Source: Mnemiopsis leidyi (lineage: Eukaryota > Ctenophora > Tentaculata > Lobata > Bolinopsidae). From it: 48,671 nucleotides of DNA. Shown in pieces: positions 28,931-42,137 of this stretch. Each line of letters opens with the position of its first letter. Position 1 is the first letter of the stretch. Location: assembly GCA_000226015.1 (NCBI GenBank), contig JH153449.1, positions 33,807 to 82,477 on the forward strand, given 5' to 3'. The notes below the pieces were generated by a model. That model was not told the DNA's origin, made no database searches, and was given only the letters and a program-made list of their open reading frames with translations. Both the position numbers and the translations under genes were made by a program.

Positions 28931-31116
28931 ACATCCAATTACCAAGACAGTTCATGGGACAGACAGCACATGCAGCTTTGAACGTGCTCACCATACCCAG
29001 TCAGTTATTGATACTTGGCGCTCAGCTAAGTGTAGGGCTCGAGGTAATTGGATATATCGCAAATAGAAATTTGTCTTTCTTTTCGGATATATTCGAGAGT
29101 TGCTATTTCTGGATACTTCTAGGTAGCAAAAAGCGAGTTTTTCCCTTGACATCAGCTGAACATATAGCGACCAAATCTATCGAGTTAAAGGGTAATGTTA
29201 CAAAACACTAGATTCTGAATAATTTCCAATGTGTGGCGATATCATTGACGAAACCGCAGAGCTCGAAAAACAAACATGCGTTTCTGTCTTGGCTCATTAA
29301 CAAGGCGCCCAGGTTGGATTCCGAGAAGAGTGTGAAGATGGCTGAATCATGGCAGCAAGATACGGTGACGGTCTAGCAGTCTTGTAGCCCAAGAGCCAAG
29401 TTCAAAGGAGGATCAAAGCGCGGGTTAAAGACCCAATGACCCTAGCCTCTGCCGCAAGGACCAAACGCGAACTCTCTTGACGAATTGGGAACGAGGAACA
29501 CTCATAATAGTAAAGCGCATGTGCGTTGTACAGTACAAACACGTGGTCTAGGAGAAATAATAGGTATGGTTGTCCAGGGAACAGACCCAATGCTAATCGT
29601 TATGAATTGATCTAGGAAACCAATGCCCAATAGCGCTATGGATGAAACATTGTGGGAAGTCACATCCGAACCGAACAGTGGTAATTGATTTTAAAGACTC
29701 TAGCGATGAGATGCTTTATGGGGGACTGAACAAAGGTTAAGAAAATATAACGACAAATCACGAACGATGATTTTAAAAGTTCCAGAACTAACATTCGAAA
29801 AATTGTGTTGGACGAACAAGTCTATAAATAACAAAATGTCCTAGTCGAGTTGAAGAAGGGCGAGGAACACGCCTTCTACTTTCAGCAGTTCCATGACTAA
29901 ATATATTCCTTATTTAACAACTTGATTCGTAATGTTTAATGTGAATCAAGGTAAATCTTCAAGGTACACGGCCGACAAAGAGAGATTCAGTACATATCGA
30001 AACAAGTCATACAATGAACGTAGTCTATTCCTTATGCCGACCTCATCAACCTACGGCGAACGTATTTGATGATTTGCATGAGACGTCTAGTGGACAGTTT
30101 ACGATTGGCATGGTCATTTAATCATCATTGCTCTTTCAATCTATTTAAACAACCACAGAAAGATCATCTAAAAACTTCCCTTCCAAAAGAAGAAACAAAA
30201 GATCATTGAGGGCTGATAAGATCAGGCTCCTGTCTGTAGTCGGAAAAGTCTACGAGACATTTCATAGTTTCAGCAAGGCAAACAGAGAATGGTACCTGCT
30301 GTTGCGAAAAATCCACCGCAAATCTTGTTTTATGTAAGACTGACTAAACGTAGAGCTGGTGTGACGTAATAAGCACATCTTTCAACAATCTGTCCACAAT
30401 TTAAACGTTTCAAAACGTATAGACCGTGACCAGGAAACAATGGGGGCGTGGAAAAAGGAAAACGATACCCCTAACAGGAAAAAATATCTGAAGAGACAAT
30501 TGGTTGAGCTCAGATCAGACGTGGTTCTCATTCAGCTTAGAACGGGTAAAATCAAGGTGGCAAATAGTTGTCCTGAGACTTGTTATACCACAAAGAGCAT
30601 TCAACATCTACTTGAACTATCTGACTTGTCATCTTGTGTCACGTGATACCGCTTTCCGGGCAAGTCTCAAACAAAACACGTTGACGGTTCTCATTTCACG
30701 GCAATTAGAATTGTGTTCCGTCCGGGTAAAGTAGACCAGGAAGGGTGGGCAGGGTTTCTGAAATGTTGTGGTCACCGCAGTTTGGACGACAAGAAAACAG
30801 CCGAGAAGGCGGTGAGAACGAGAAACTTTTTGTCGGAGTAATCGTGGAGTCACTTTCAGCGAGAAATTTGACAACAAAACGAGAGAACGAGCAATATTCC
30901 GACAGATATTGCTGCCAATAAAAACGTCGACTGGCCGGCAAGCTATCACTATTTGCTTTATTGAACAGCTCGATTGTTACTCAAGCAAGATTTCCCCGGC
31001 AAGGCGGGAGACATTGTATTTTCAATTATACGAACAATGATGAAAATGAGGGATGCGGCCAATAAGTAGAATATGTCAGCTTCGTTGACAGGCTGCACAG
31101 CACACGTGACACTTTG
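28931..31116. other. No supported gene
   Basis: Scattered open frames of 60-106 codons on both strands overlap each other and show no recognisable domain. Nothing else seen. Confidence 0.5.
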
Positions 31117-31144
31117 GTTACCATGGTAAAAGTTGTGACGTCAC
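31117..31144. promoter_or_regulatory. X-box-like site next to a CRE
   Basis: GTTACCATGGTAAA at 31117-31130 is near the RFX X-box consensus (GTNRCC-AT-RGYAAC), with one mismatch at the last base. GTGACGTCAC follows at 31135-31144, and CACGTG lies 13 bp upstream. The same pairing recurs at 43483-43514. Confidence 0.5.
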
Positions 31145-34100
31145 ATGCACGAGCGGAAATTTTTTATGACTGGCTTGATAAAATTGTGTCGCGCTTATGC
31201 TGCATTTGATGCTTGAAGAGCAATGAACAATATAGATGCATATAATGTAGTGTATGAACAATTTGATTATGGCTTAACCTTGTTACTAGCTTCTAAATTC
31301 AACTCATTGACATGATAAGACAACTTAAAGCTAAGCACAACATAATGACAAGCTTGCAACTTGTTGCCTAGAAATAATTTATATATTCCACAAAACCCAA
31401 GTTTTAGTCAGAGGTTATTGCTTAAAATAGAAGCAGTAAACAAAAAATTTAGAATGAATGTTACAACCTAAGCCACAATTAATACGATAAGACCCCCGAA
31501 CACTCTAATTCATGCACACAATATGGCTGAAAAAGACATGTTCTAGAAGTAAATAATTTCAAATCCACATAACTAAGTTATTGAGTTTAATCTACCGTCG
31601 TATGAGAACAAATGATAGGATTTGATCGAGCTGAAGTTTTAAAAAGAAATGAAACCCATCTCAGCCACCACCTTAAAATTACTTCACTCGTGAAGAGTTT
31701 ACTGGAGATTTACTACCAATGATGGTTGCGAAATTCTAAAAAAAGATCAAGACAGAAAAATAAGCTTCACACCAACTCCTATACTGCGTGCAATTTCCTC
31801 TAATTTTTGTCACGGACAAATCACAAAGCTGGACCGTCTAAGTTCAGGTGAATTTAAACTGAAAGCTAACTGCTGTCTGCTATTAGATCACACGATACTC
31901 CAAAAATAGCAAAAGGAATTCCGGACATCCGAGATAGAAGATCAAGATAGTCGAACTGAAAAACGGAGCAGTGCTAGAAATAATACTCTAGCCCGAAACG
32001 TGAGGAGTCGCCAGGCAAACAAGCTGGGCGGTCAGATCCCTTTATATATAGACCTTCGATAGACGAAAATTCGTTGTACACAACAGTTTCAGAGGCCAGA
32101 GTTTTAAAATACAGAGAACACGAGAAACTTAACGGCAAAAAGTAAATAAAACTCCGAGCTCCAATCATCCAGGTGAGTCCTGACGACAAAACGACGATAA
32201 GTTTTTAAAGCAGTACCAGCCCCCAAGTATCGGTATAGAAAGTAGGGTTGATATTGGGGTGATTACACTGGAAGATGGGGTGTAGACAGTAGCAGAAAAC
32301 GTGCTCTAAAGCTGGCCCCGGTCCCGGGGATGTCAGCCGCATGTGGGATACACCGCAAAAACACGGCGACACAGCAGGTTCAGTTAGAGAATCTCGTGGG
32401 TAATCTTAGTTGGAGCCCGAAAAAAGGACGGTAGAAATTTGATTTAACCCGGTGTGGACCATTGTTTAGGAGAAATAGTTTGGTCCTTAGCGGGGAGGTC
32501 TGGCGCAGACACAACTTCAATGCCAAAGTGGTATAGATAATAGCTATAATGATATACTTGTTATGGGAAAGAAGAACGCTTGTCATGCTTGTCTAGCACC
32601 TGCATGTGCGTCTCTTTTTTACATCTCTGTAATACTTAGTTGTGATTGTTTGGGAGTTTTCAAGGCGGGGTATTAGCTTGTTTGGAACAGTCTGGAAGGG
32701 CTGGAGACAGTGCAGCTGGACACTAGACGGTGCAAGATACCTCAGTCACTGACTGATGAGATCATCTCGGAACACGTGACTGGTGGATGTTTTAATGATG
32801 CAGTATGTTCAGTTTCTGTTTCTTATCTACTCATTAACGACTACATTAATCTGACTAGCTGCACAGTGTTAGACTAATAGATATCATAGAATCAAGTGAC
32901 AGAAACAGAAATTTGTTTTGCAGATAAACTTACCAAACCACTTAAACTTTTAGAATAAACAAAAAATGATGAATAACAATCACTAAATAATTTTGCAATG
33001 TTTACTCGAGCGTGTGACGATTATACGCTTTAATTCGTGAACTGCATATGAGAAAATAAACATATTACAACTGATTCATAACATCTTTGTCCTACACTTA
33101 TCAACACGATCGTGTTCAAGATCACGGGGTTATGAAATTAGCACAAGTTTTAAAGATGGTCAGTAAAAGTTAGGATGGGTAATTATACAAAAGTCGTTTA
33201 AGCGATTACGGGTCACGAAACAAGCAAACAAATGCAATTTATATTAATTATCTCAAACAACAGTTACTCCTATGACTGATACGAAAGGTTAAAAGACACA
33301 AGGTTAAAACTTGTGAATATTCTAGCGTATATAAAGGCGCTGTCAGAGAGAAGTTCGTAATATCTGTAATGCAGGGATGCTTGACGGCTTAGCAAGAATC
33401 GTCCATTTAACGTGCAGTTTGAGTGGACTTCATCCATTGACGAATTTAGCTTTATCGGATATCTTTCATTGTTCGATGCAGGTACTAATACATCTCTCAA
33501 TAAGAGAGCCAGACAACTATAATAACTACTAACAAGGTAACCTTTACACAACTATTCGATTAGAATTCTGCACTAAGATTAAATCAACTATTATGTCCTA
33601 TCACAGGAGGCTGTCAGTACAGTGGCTAAATCAATTATGTGTGTATCAGATCTGACTTTCAACCTCAGAGATCACCAAAAAGCTACATCTCCATTCTCCA
33701 ATAAGAAAGTTTCAAAATGTTTTCTATTTCTAAACAACTGTCTATAAAACTACTTCAAAACGGGAAATTCTTATCAGTATCAAACACATTAACGATACCA
33801 GATTCCAGAGAACGCTTTGAGCAGACGTGAAGAGAAAAACATTTCATCTTTATCTAGACAAGAAACGCAGCACGATCAGGCCCGGTGGTCCCTGCCACAA
33901 AAATATGCGAACTCGGCTCTGAAACAAGTAGGCTTGCACTTTAGCCTGACTACGAGCCCATAAAGTAGATCCACAGGCTCAAGGTGAAGTATTTCAGGGG
34001 TGAGCGAGGGCGCAACTAACGACGGCCGATCATAGCTAGGCTACTTGTCAAATTAGAATTTAATTTCTCCCTCGAGATATCCGGCAACCGCCGTCCGGCT

Positions 34101-35807
34101 TGTGCAACAGTCGCCCTTTGAAAACCCATTAGGGATAAGAGGGTTGTATAATTGGGAGGTCTCGAATACTGCTGGCAAATTGTAACAAACACTGGCGGGC
34201 TCATCACTGGTAAATATAGATAAAGACGGATTTTAATGAGGACTCAAAGAGGCGAGGAGATTTTTGATGGTGAAAAAATTGTAATTCACAAAAGTTGTAA
34301 TTCACAAAAATCTACAGACTTGTACTTTGTGCTTGTACAAAAAACTTCGTCCAGCCAAGGAAAACATCCTTTTCAGCCTGAAGATCAAGTTAAGGAATGT
34401 TTTGGCCCGGTCTACTATTTGGTCACGACCTATTCATCCCAGCTCATGAATTTCATTTTTCTCTTGATCTTGGTACAACCAGACGAAAGCACTGATGTGC
34501 CTTGTGATAAGCTAGATATAAAATATCAAGATCATTTTCCTATACGGCCCCTTTTTATCAGTGTCTTATCACAATATCGGGCAAAACAAGATACGCGTGA
34601 GATAGTAATGATGTCATTTCAGCACGAGGAGCAGGCTTAATTACGACGCGTTGCACGTGCAAGTTCTGAACTAGACTGAGTTGTAGATTAACAGTATTGA
34701 TGTTGATGAGCACTGACCAGGGAGCATCAAGATGCTAACGCAAGAAAAGGCTAAATTGTAGCTTTAGTTATATCACACTGCATGTAATAGATCTGTGATG
34801 AGTACGAACTAAGGTTCAATAAGTCGTGAACAAGATCCGGTGAAAAAAGTTCAATCGCAATTGATGAAAAGAACTGAAAAACTAATTAAGTTAATGTACT
34901 AATAAAAGATTTAGCCACTTGAAAGTGAGAAGAGAGCGAAGAATTATTGTTCCTCAGTTTTGCGTTTTCCAAGTTTAGCATCGGATATTGAAAATTAAAT
35001 ACACGGTGGATTGCGGTGTCATGTAGGTATAATTACTATCTGATAATTATTTATGCACTTTTAAATCATTCGCCCAGGACAATCAATTCTCATTTTCGGC
35101 TCTAGCTATTGCGTACAGAGGGCGAGTAAACTAAAAATCATCAACGTGCTTGTGCAGTTTTCAATTTTTCAAACGCTGTCTAGTGTCTACCAATCTGAGA
35201 TTTTAACCAACAAGTGGTTAAGTAAAAATCACAACCATATCCAAGTCTCGCTCCAAAGAATTTGATGACATAAAGTGAACTAGTAAAGTCTAAGAGTAAT
35301 AATAGAGCGCACAATTTATTCGACTAGTATAACTCTTAGACTTCACAAGAAACCCTTGGATCTACAACATTTGACCACCCCTATTATTATAACAGGGACT
35401 GACTTATCGTGAGTCACACTTTTAACACATACGATAAAATACCAATCCCTAATAGGATTAGTGATAATCTCAATAAATTTATGATATTTTGCTGCCATAT
35501 AAAAGTAAATAAAAATGTTAGGCGTAGTTATTTTCTTACTTTCCCTCATCTAATCAAACTTACCTATTACTGGCAATTTATTTACTGGCTTAGAGTAAGA
35601 AATATAAATTGTTCAAAGGTACATTACTTATTCAGTAAACAAGGTGGATACTAGGTGGAAATAGACTGCAAATCAAGAAAGATGAACTAAACATAGATAG
35701 ATCCAGCACCTGCGACAATTTTGACCGAACAAAAACAAGCTACGTCATGATATCTATAACTATCAAAGATATCAAATTATCCTGTATCTACCATCACCTT
35801 CACATTC
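31145..35807. other. No supported gene
   Basis: The longest frame is plus 34236-34640 (134 codons). It has no domain, signal peptide or repeat that I can recognise, and it sits in a stretch where a 15-bp unit, gttgtaattcacaaaa, is duplicated. It is probably not a gene. Confidence 0.45.
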
Positions 35808-35831
35808 AGTCTGTAACTGTAGTTACAGACT
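35808..35831. repeat. Near-perfect 24-bp palindrome
   Basis: AGTCTGTAACT and AGTTACAGACT are separated by GT. The arms are exact over 11 bp. Confidence 0.9.
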
Positions 35832-37054
35832 ATTTACAGATAGGATTACAGGATTCTGTCCTGGCAGAGTGAACCTCGAGGATCCTGGACCTGGTACCAG
35901 GATTTCAGGATGAGCAACGGAGCGGAAATTTATATGATAACAATGTTGACGTAATGTGTTAGTTTAACAAGGAGTTAAGGAGATGATGAAGTTTTTACTG
36001 CACTGAAGTTTTTACAGCACGGATTCTCATTTACATTCCGTATCAAATAAAAGTTTAGTCGAGCTAATGAGCTATTGAAGAAACACAAAGAATTAGAGAA
36101 GACACTAAGAACTACAGAAAATTATCACTTCACTAAAGTTGCTGGTATAGTTCCTACCACCTGACTGTTGAAACAATAGCTCTTTATCTTTACGTAAACA
36201 TAGGAATTCTTTCTACCGACGGAAGAAAGAATATCTACAAATAGATCATTACACGGTACAATAGTAGGGCCTAGTGGGGTAGCGACAGAAGGAAGGGAGA
36301 AAGTAAAATCGTAACTTTACTCTGAGTAGAAGAGGACAGTGCTAGGAAGAGCGTGAAGAGATGGAGGAAACAAAGGAGATGCATCACGTGGTGAGGAGTA
36401 ATATTGGGAGACAAAGCAAAATGTAGCACGTGAGAAATAGCGTTGTCAGGACCTGGATCAAACAAAAGCGGAAAGTATTTGTCCAGACAGCCATGATGAA
36501 GGTACCAAATGAAGATGCAATCATGCCAAAATTAAAAGTAGAAATAATTGTAACACAGTAGCTAGAGAGACATGTTTATATCGGCTTCAGAGTCGTGTGT
36601 GTGGAAGATCGTGTGTGTTATGAACAACGAAATGAACACTTCTCAGTAGCTCTAGTAATTATGGTGAGATGTAATATATGTGTGCGGCTGTGTATGTATC
36701 TGAACATATAGTATCATATAAGACGCTAGTCGCTAGAAGAAGGTAAAACTTGAGCGTGTAAGGAGTACACTTTCACTATTACACGCGTTTCTATATCAGG
36801 GCAGACTTTCAGTTTGAGGAGTTCAACTTTTTTTAAGCGGAAAAACAGGAGTTGAATAATTTCGCATGTTTTAAGAACCGAAAGGTGGAACGAGTAGAAT
36901 TAATTAATGATATCGAAAAGGCTAGACGCAATGAACCGTTATCAATTGTTTTTCTTAGATAAATCGGTCCGAAAAAGCGATACAACCTCGAGCAGGCTAG
37001 AAAATGGCTAACCGCACTATGTACAAGCTCATCACCATCAAGAATAGCAACAGC
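35832..37054. other. No supported gene
   Basis: AT-rich. CACGTG sites occur near 36386 and 36428. Open frames are short and show no family likeness. Confidence 0.5.
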
Positions 37055-37099
37055 GTAACCATAGCAACAACCACTGAAATCATACCGCTCTGTCACGTG
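37055..37099. promoter_or_regulatory. Consensus RFX X-box with nearby E-box
   Basis: GTAACCATAGCAAC at 37055-37068 fits the X-box consensus GTNRCC-AT-RGYAAC at every position. A CACGTG lies at 37094-37099. The site is probably part of a promoter; the direction is unknown. Confidence 0.5.
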
Positions 37100-37314
37100 A
37101 GTAGCAACACCCAATCAGTCAACCCAAACTGGTGATCTGTTTCCTTGGAGCAGGCGTGCGTGTTTGTTTACAATAGAGTCTGAGTAGTGACGGTGCCCCG
37201 GTGATGGGGCAGGTGGTGTATCTAACACGTCGTATCCAGAGTGGTGGTCAGTGGTGGTAGAGTTGGATCAGGCCACAATCTGTCATCTCCCCACTTTTTC
37301 TGGAACTTCTTCAC

Positions 37315-37443
37315 CCGGACAGTTAGAAGTTCCATATCTTCTAATTGTGGGACTTGTGGGCATGTCTAACATCAGATTGTTAGGGATCGCTGAAGCATGA
37401 CGAGTTGTCATGGAGCTGTTTCCGTTATCTGCTGCCAGGTTGT
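37315..37443 (-). CDS. Candidate internal exon of an unknown minus-strand gene
   Basis: A strong polypyrimidine acceptor (cctatttccttgttttcaaag) precedes 129 nt in phase 1-1, ending at a GTGAAG donor. It encodes TTRHASAIPNNLMLDMPTSP and TIRRYGTSNCP, a Ser/Thr/Pro-rich, probably disordered segment. If unspliced, the frame stops 11 codons later. It could belong with the exon at 42063-42137, but that exon ends in phase 0, so another exon would be needed between them. No family recognised. Confidence 0.4.
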
Positions 37444-38120
37444 CTTTGAAAACAAGGAAATAGGAAATAGGAAACGATTAAAGTAGCCATCTGCTGGAAG
37501 TCTCTCAAGTTGTTAAAATAAATTCTATCAGGAAAAGAAGTAAGTAAAAACTGCTGTTTGTAGAACTCCGGTACACGCTCCTACAGCTGAGTCCTTGCGT
37601 GTTTATGTAGGCTTTTTCATCAGGTGATCAAGGAGATTGGTTATATAGTTTGGAGTATTTCTTTGGTGCAAAGGTTATTTCGAGAACTTTCTAGCGTTGT
37701 AACTCACTGTTTATAACACGTTTCCTTCATGATTGTTAATGCTTACAGCGTTTAGTTCCTTGTTAACCAGGCATTCAACTTTTTTGAACTTTTCCAAATC
37801 CTGGGAGGTCGAATATTGGGGCTCTAAAATTCATCGAATAATTTAACAGAGGTGCTCGGAGCAAACAAGATTTATATACGTAAGGAGAGAAACAACATAA
37901 GGCATTAATGTCAATAAAATGCCGTAAGTAAAAACGTGACATCTTTATAAGTAGTAACACCGCAAATATTTTCGGACATCTAAGTTCTAACTACGTTTTT
38001 CCGGTCTACCAGAAAATCCCGTGAGGTGCACAAGCAATCTCCACATTCTAGAATCCAGACCCCGATAAGTGGGACCGATCAGACATGGATTCAGATTGGA
38101 ACCTAGTTACTGCTAATCCA
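37444..38120. other. No supported gene
   Basis: Nothing recognised apart from the acceptor tract of the exon ending at 37443. Confidence 0.5.
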
Positions 38121-38388
38121 GGAATGTAGGATGGGTCAGAAAAGGTTTCAGACCAGTGGACAAGATTCAAATCCGGGCTAACGCGTCGCAAATGGTACGA
38201 CAAGAGCCAAATCAGGGCTGGATTATTCCAAAGTGCTGGACAAGAGTCAAACTAGGACTAAAACATTTCAAAGTGCCGGACAAGAGTCAAACTAGGACTA
38301 AAACATTTCAAAGTGTAGGACAAGAGTCAAACTAGGACTGAAACATTTCAAAGTGCTGGACAAGAGAAAACCCGGGCTGAACAGGACG
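38121..38388. repeat. Minisatellite, 40-bp unit, about six to seven copies
   Basis: Units start at 38161, 38201, 38241, 38281 and 38321, with a partial at 38361 and a decayed one at 38121. The consensus begins caagagtcaaactaggact and continues aaaacatttcaaagtgctgga. The middle three units are nearly identical and the outer ones are diverged. Confidence 0.92.
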
Positions 38389-41300
38389 AATTAAAACTAA
38401 CCACCTGTAATCCTCATGTTCATGCAACGTAAAGATATAATAAGAAAATAACTGCTGGGCAATTAATTCGCCACCTGATCGGCCGGCCTTACCTGACCAA
38501 TGATGATACATCTGTAAACTTTAAAACAGGTACAACCACTGTCCAGTGTTCATCAGACTAATTCCCTATTCTCCCTCCCGTATATCGTATTGTGGGGGTG
38601 GTGACAACAATTTTAAATTTCAGTAACGGTTCGTGCTGCGGTTACATGGACTGTGGTGTCGGCTCTACACTTTACATCTTCAGATACTGCTTCTAGGTTT
38701 AAATCTTGTTGTGGGGCAGGACTTAGGAGGTGTACTGTGCGGCTAAAAATTACATTTGGGAGTGTAGGGTCAGGGATGATAAGGTAAAAAGTTAAGGGGG
38801 GGGGAGTCAGATATTTGATTTAGCATGGCTGATAAATGTCAGTACTACCACCAAAAAGACTACAAATGCAAAGTTGAGCAGAAGACGGCTGAAAGTGGAG
38901 GCAACATATCAGGGACTCCTCCAAATGTCTCTAGAGAAACAAACACAAAGTTGAGTGGATGCGTGGAGTCTTCCAAGCGCCCTGGTGTAACAATTTCTAA
39001 GTTAATACATGTGAACTGTCATTGAACTAATCAGCTAATCAGACCAGAAGGTCCGGCGCCAAAGGAAAAGCACTGGGTTTGAATTACAACCACCAATAAA
39101 ATTAATAGCGATCAGATTATCTGGAAAAATCGTTTAATCTTGATTGACCATTATTCTTTATTGAGTAGATGGTTCATATCGTAGAAGAGGGACTAAACTA
39201 GAACATGCGACAAAGAATTGCTAGAAATTCAAATATTTTTGCAGCCGTTTTCTCATTATTTAAGTCTCCACTGTCCACAATATGTTATTAAAGAAAGACT
39301 GGCGAAGCTCGGGAAAAAGTGCTTGGTTTGTGTCGGAGATGGCAAAAGACATTGCGAAATGTTCATAGGAAATATCTCCGATTTGACTTTCTGTTCGCTG
39401 GTTGTGAAATTTTCATACAGTTTTCCATGCACTTTAAGTTTATGCTCAGCTGCTGTGATGTAACGGTCACCAGAAGTTTCCACTCGTCTACATTGACAGT
39501 TCTGCCGTAATTAGTAGGATAATTAATGTGAAATATTGGCAGTGATTTAGAATAAAGTCTGGTTCCAGTTAATTTACCACGACTAACAAAATTGCAATTC
39601 TTTTTTCCTCACCACTTTGTGTCGTACGCACTATTTTTGAAACAAATAATAGGAGCTAACACAACATAGAGCAAATAATGTTGACTCGTCTAGAACGCAG
39701 TTCTGATAACATACAGATCCCTAGACCAATGAAAACTGTAATTTATTGCTGATTGACCAGGGGGCTAGCTATTCTGTGAAAAAACGGTCATGATCCGACA
39801 GCTCCAGCCTTAACACCAAATCTTTACAACCACTTACACTTCCCCTTAGTTCACTCTTATCCATTTATATATATTTATGGATTCTGCAATTAACTTGCAG
39901 GTCATAGCCTAACGTCAATGTTTCCCAATTCTCCCCTGATATTAACGGAAGATACAGTCCGCGTCAACACAAGCCACGATAATTTACTGTAACCCAAGCT
40001 ATTATTGCTTACATAACCACTATCTCCTACAGTGATATAAGCAGTCTCCATATTACATCACTCACAAACATCAGTCTCAACAAATTACTGGAGTTATCTA
40101 AACTTTAACTCCAGCTGGGTTAGTCTGAATAAACGTAATCGTAACGACGGGCGAGGCCAGGTCGTCTTTCAGCAAGCCATTACAGCATACGAGGTAACAA
40201 ACAACTACACGACTAATAGGAATTTATCTGAGCACGCAGCAAAGCTAAGGGGGAATAGCTTTTGTGCTTGCTCCTCCGACTATTCTACTCATATTTATAA
40301 ACTTACGGCGCAATGGCACAATGGTGGTATTTTTAGATCACTACTCTTTTTGTAACAATTAATGTACGAGCTTGACATGTCCGATCGTCAGATTCAAGTA
40401 GAACAAACGGGTTTAATCAGAGATAGAGCTAATGCAACACGAGAGTTAACCACAAATTGGAGACAGTCGACAGAATTAGGAGGTGCACTCCTTTGGGTCC
40501 GATAAAAATTCATTTTCGTCATTAAATCTGTCACTTTATTCATTAGCCATTAAGATTCCATTGCTGGAATATGGATTGCCATCTTTTCAGATCACGCCAA
40601 CAAGGCAGTATTTTATGGTCGATACGATAATACTTTACTTTTTGACCACAACAATTTACGACTCAAAGATAGAAAGAGCAAAATCATAATAACAAATCAT
40701 TTTATACAGACTAAATCGGTATCAAAAAAGAACAGAAGGTTTTGAAGTTCGTTTGAGGTCCACTTTACTTGGCAAATGGCGATTTTATTTGTCAGTCTTT
40801 GAAAATTGAACTTCGGGCGCGAAAAGAAAAAACGGACGAATTTCCTATCGGTTGTTTGCTTGTTGTTGACGTGTTAGGTGTTTATCTGCCTTAGCACTTG
40901 CCGGGGTGAGAAAAAGTAAAAGTGCTAGAACATTCAGCACCACCATTGTTTTAACTTACATCACGTACATTATATATATTATATTGTGAAAATTTCAATT
41001 CGTTTTGCTATCACCTAGATTTCGCGGAATAATCAACTCCGTAGTTTATGCTATGCTTGTTTGTGACCCGTGAGTTTGGTGTTTACAGATGTAGCAATTT
41101 TTATTTGGACCCCTATATTCGGGAACCGGCAACTTATTGTATCAATAACGATTTTTCATTTTCCCAAAACGTATTGTAGCAAATTTTTGACTTCTGAGGA
41201 CCAGCAACTTAGTTGTGGTTAGTCACGGTCGTCAAACTAATAACTGGGAGCCTTAGATATAGAGTTTGAATAGGCGCGTATTCCTTTGTACACAAGATCA

Positions 41301-42062
41301 AAGCTCTGGATAGTAATTGGTTAATTTAGTCTGGACAAAAATAATTTCATATCCTATCTATGTGTCCCCAATGATCGCGAAATACAGATTCTATCACAAA
41401 ATCAAAAAGTTGAACACCATAAAAAGATTCCTTCCTGTCCCAGGATATTGTCTAAAAAAGGTTACCGCAGTAACAGGCTATAGTTAATAATAGTGATATC
41501 TCCGATAACTCCGATGACTTCGATAACTTATAGTCATGAAGTAACGGAGCTTATTTTACCGTCTATTTTGGGCGGTGACTCAATTTATCAAATCTCAGTC
41601 GGTGCGCATTCCAAATTAGACTGGAAATGAATTAACCTTGTTTGTACCACCGTAGTTGAAAGTTTCTCATAATTTTACATAAGTTATTTAATTACAAACG
41701 AGGAGGAACTGCCTAGGTTAGCTTGTGTTGTAAATTTGGCGATTGGAAATTTGCCAACTTTATACGTGGATTTTAGATCCAGAGGAGAGATACTGAAGGC
41801 TGCGGTAACCCTCAAACACTAACTTCCTTAGTAGTATAGGTTTTTACTTCATGCAATTTGAAAAAGTGCAATAACCCTTATAAACTGTTTTTAAACTAAA
41901 ACTATTTCAAACTCATGCGTGATATTAAACAAATTAAATGCGTTTGTGACATCGTGTATCTTCTACACAAGAAAGGTAACGGTAGTAACTGTAACGCTTA
42001 AAAACTGTAACGATTACAAAGCGTTACGACAAAGACTTAACCGTGACCAACAAAACACTCAC
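38389..42062. other. No supported gene; possibly intron
   Basis: It contains a run of nine G at about 38798. Frames of 60-80 codons on both strands near 38825-39510 look like chance. If the exons at 42063-42137 and 37315-37443 belong to one gene, this is its intron. Confidence 0.45.
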
Positions 42063-42137
42063 CAAGTGGGATCTACCCAACTTTGAGACGGAACTTCCGT
42101 TGGAAATGACCATCTGAGAGAGAGTGGAGGTACTCAT
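42063..42137 (-). CDS. Candidate first coding exon of an unknown gene
   Basis: ATG at 42137-42135 in a GAAG-ATGA context opens a 25-codon exon. It begins MSTSTLSQMVISNGSSVSK and ends in phase 0 at CACTTG|GTGAGT, a full consensus donor. Upstream is an acceptor tract, tgttctctgctgctatag, so a noncoding exon probably precedes it, possibly near the X-box/CRE site at 43.5 kb. The peptide is Ser-rich and not recognised. Confidence 0.5.

Noticed and set aside
28717-29211. 164-codon plus-strand open frame
   Set aside because: It overlaps the previous frame on the other strand. Its composition looks random and no domain is seen.
34236-34640. 134-codon plus-strand open frame
   Set aside because: It has no recognisable domain, no repeat pattern typical of a protein and no supporting splice or promoter signal. 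It contains a recent 15-bp duplication.
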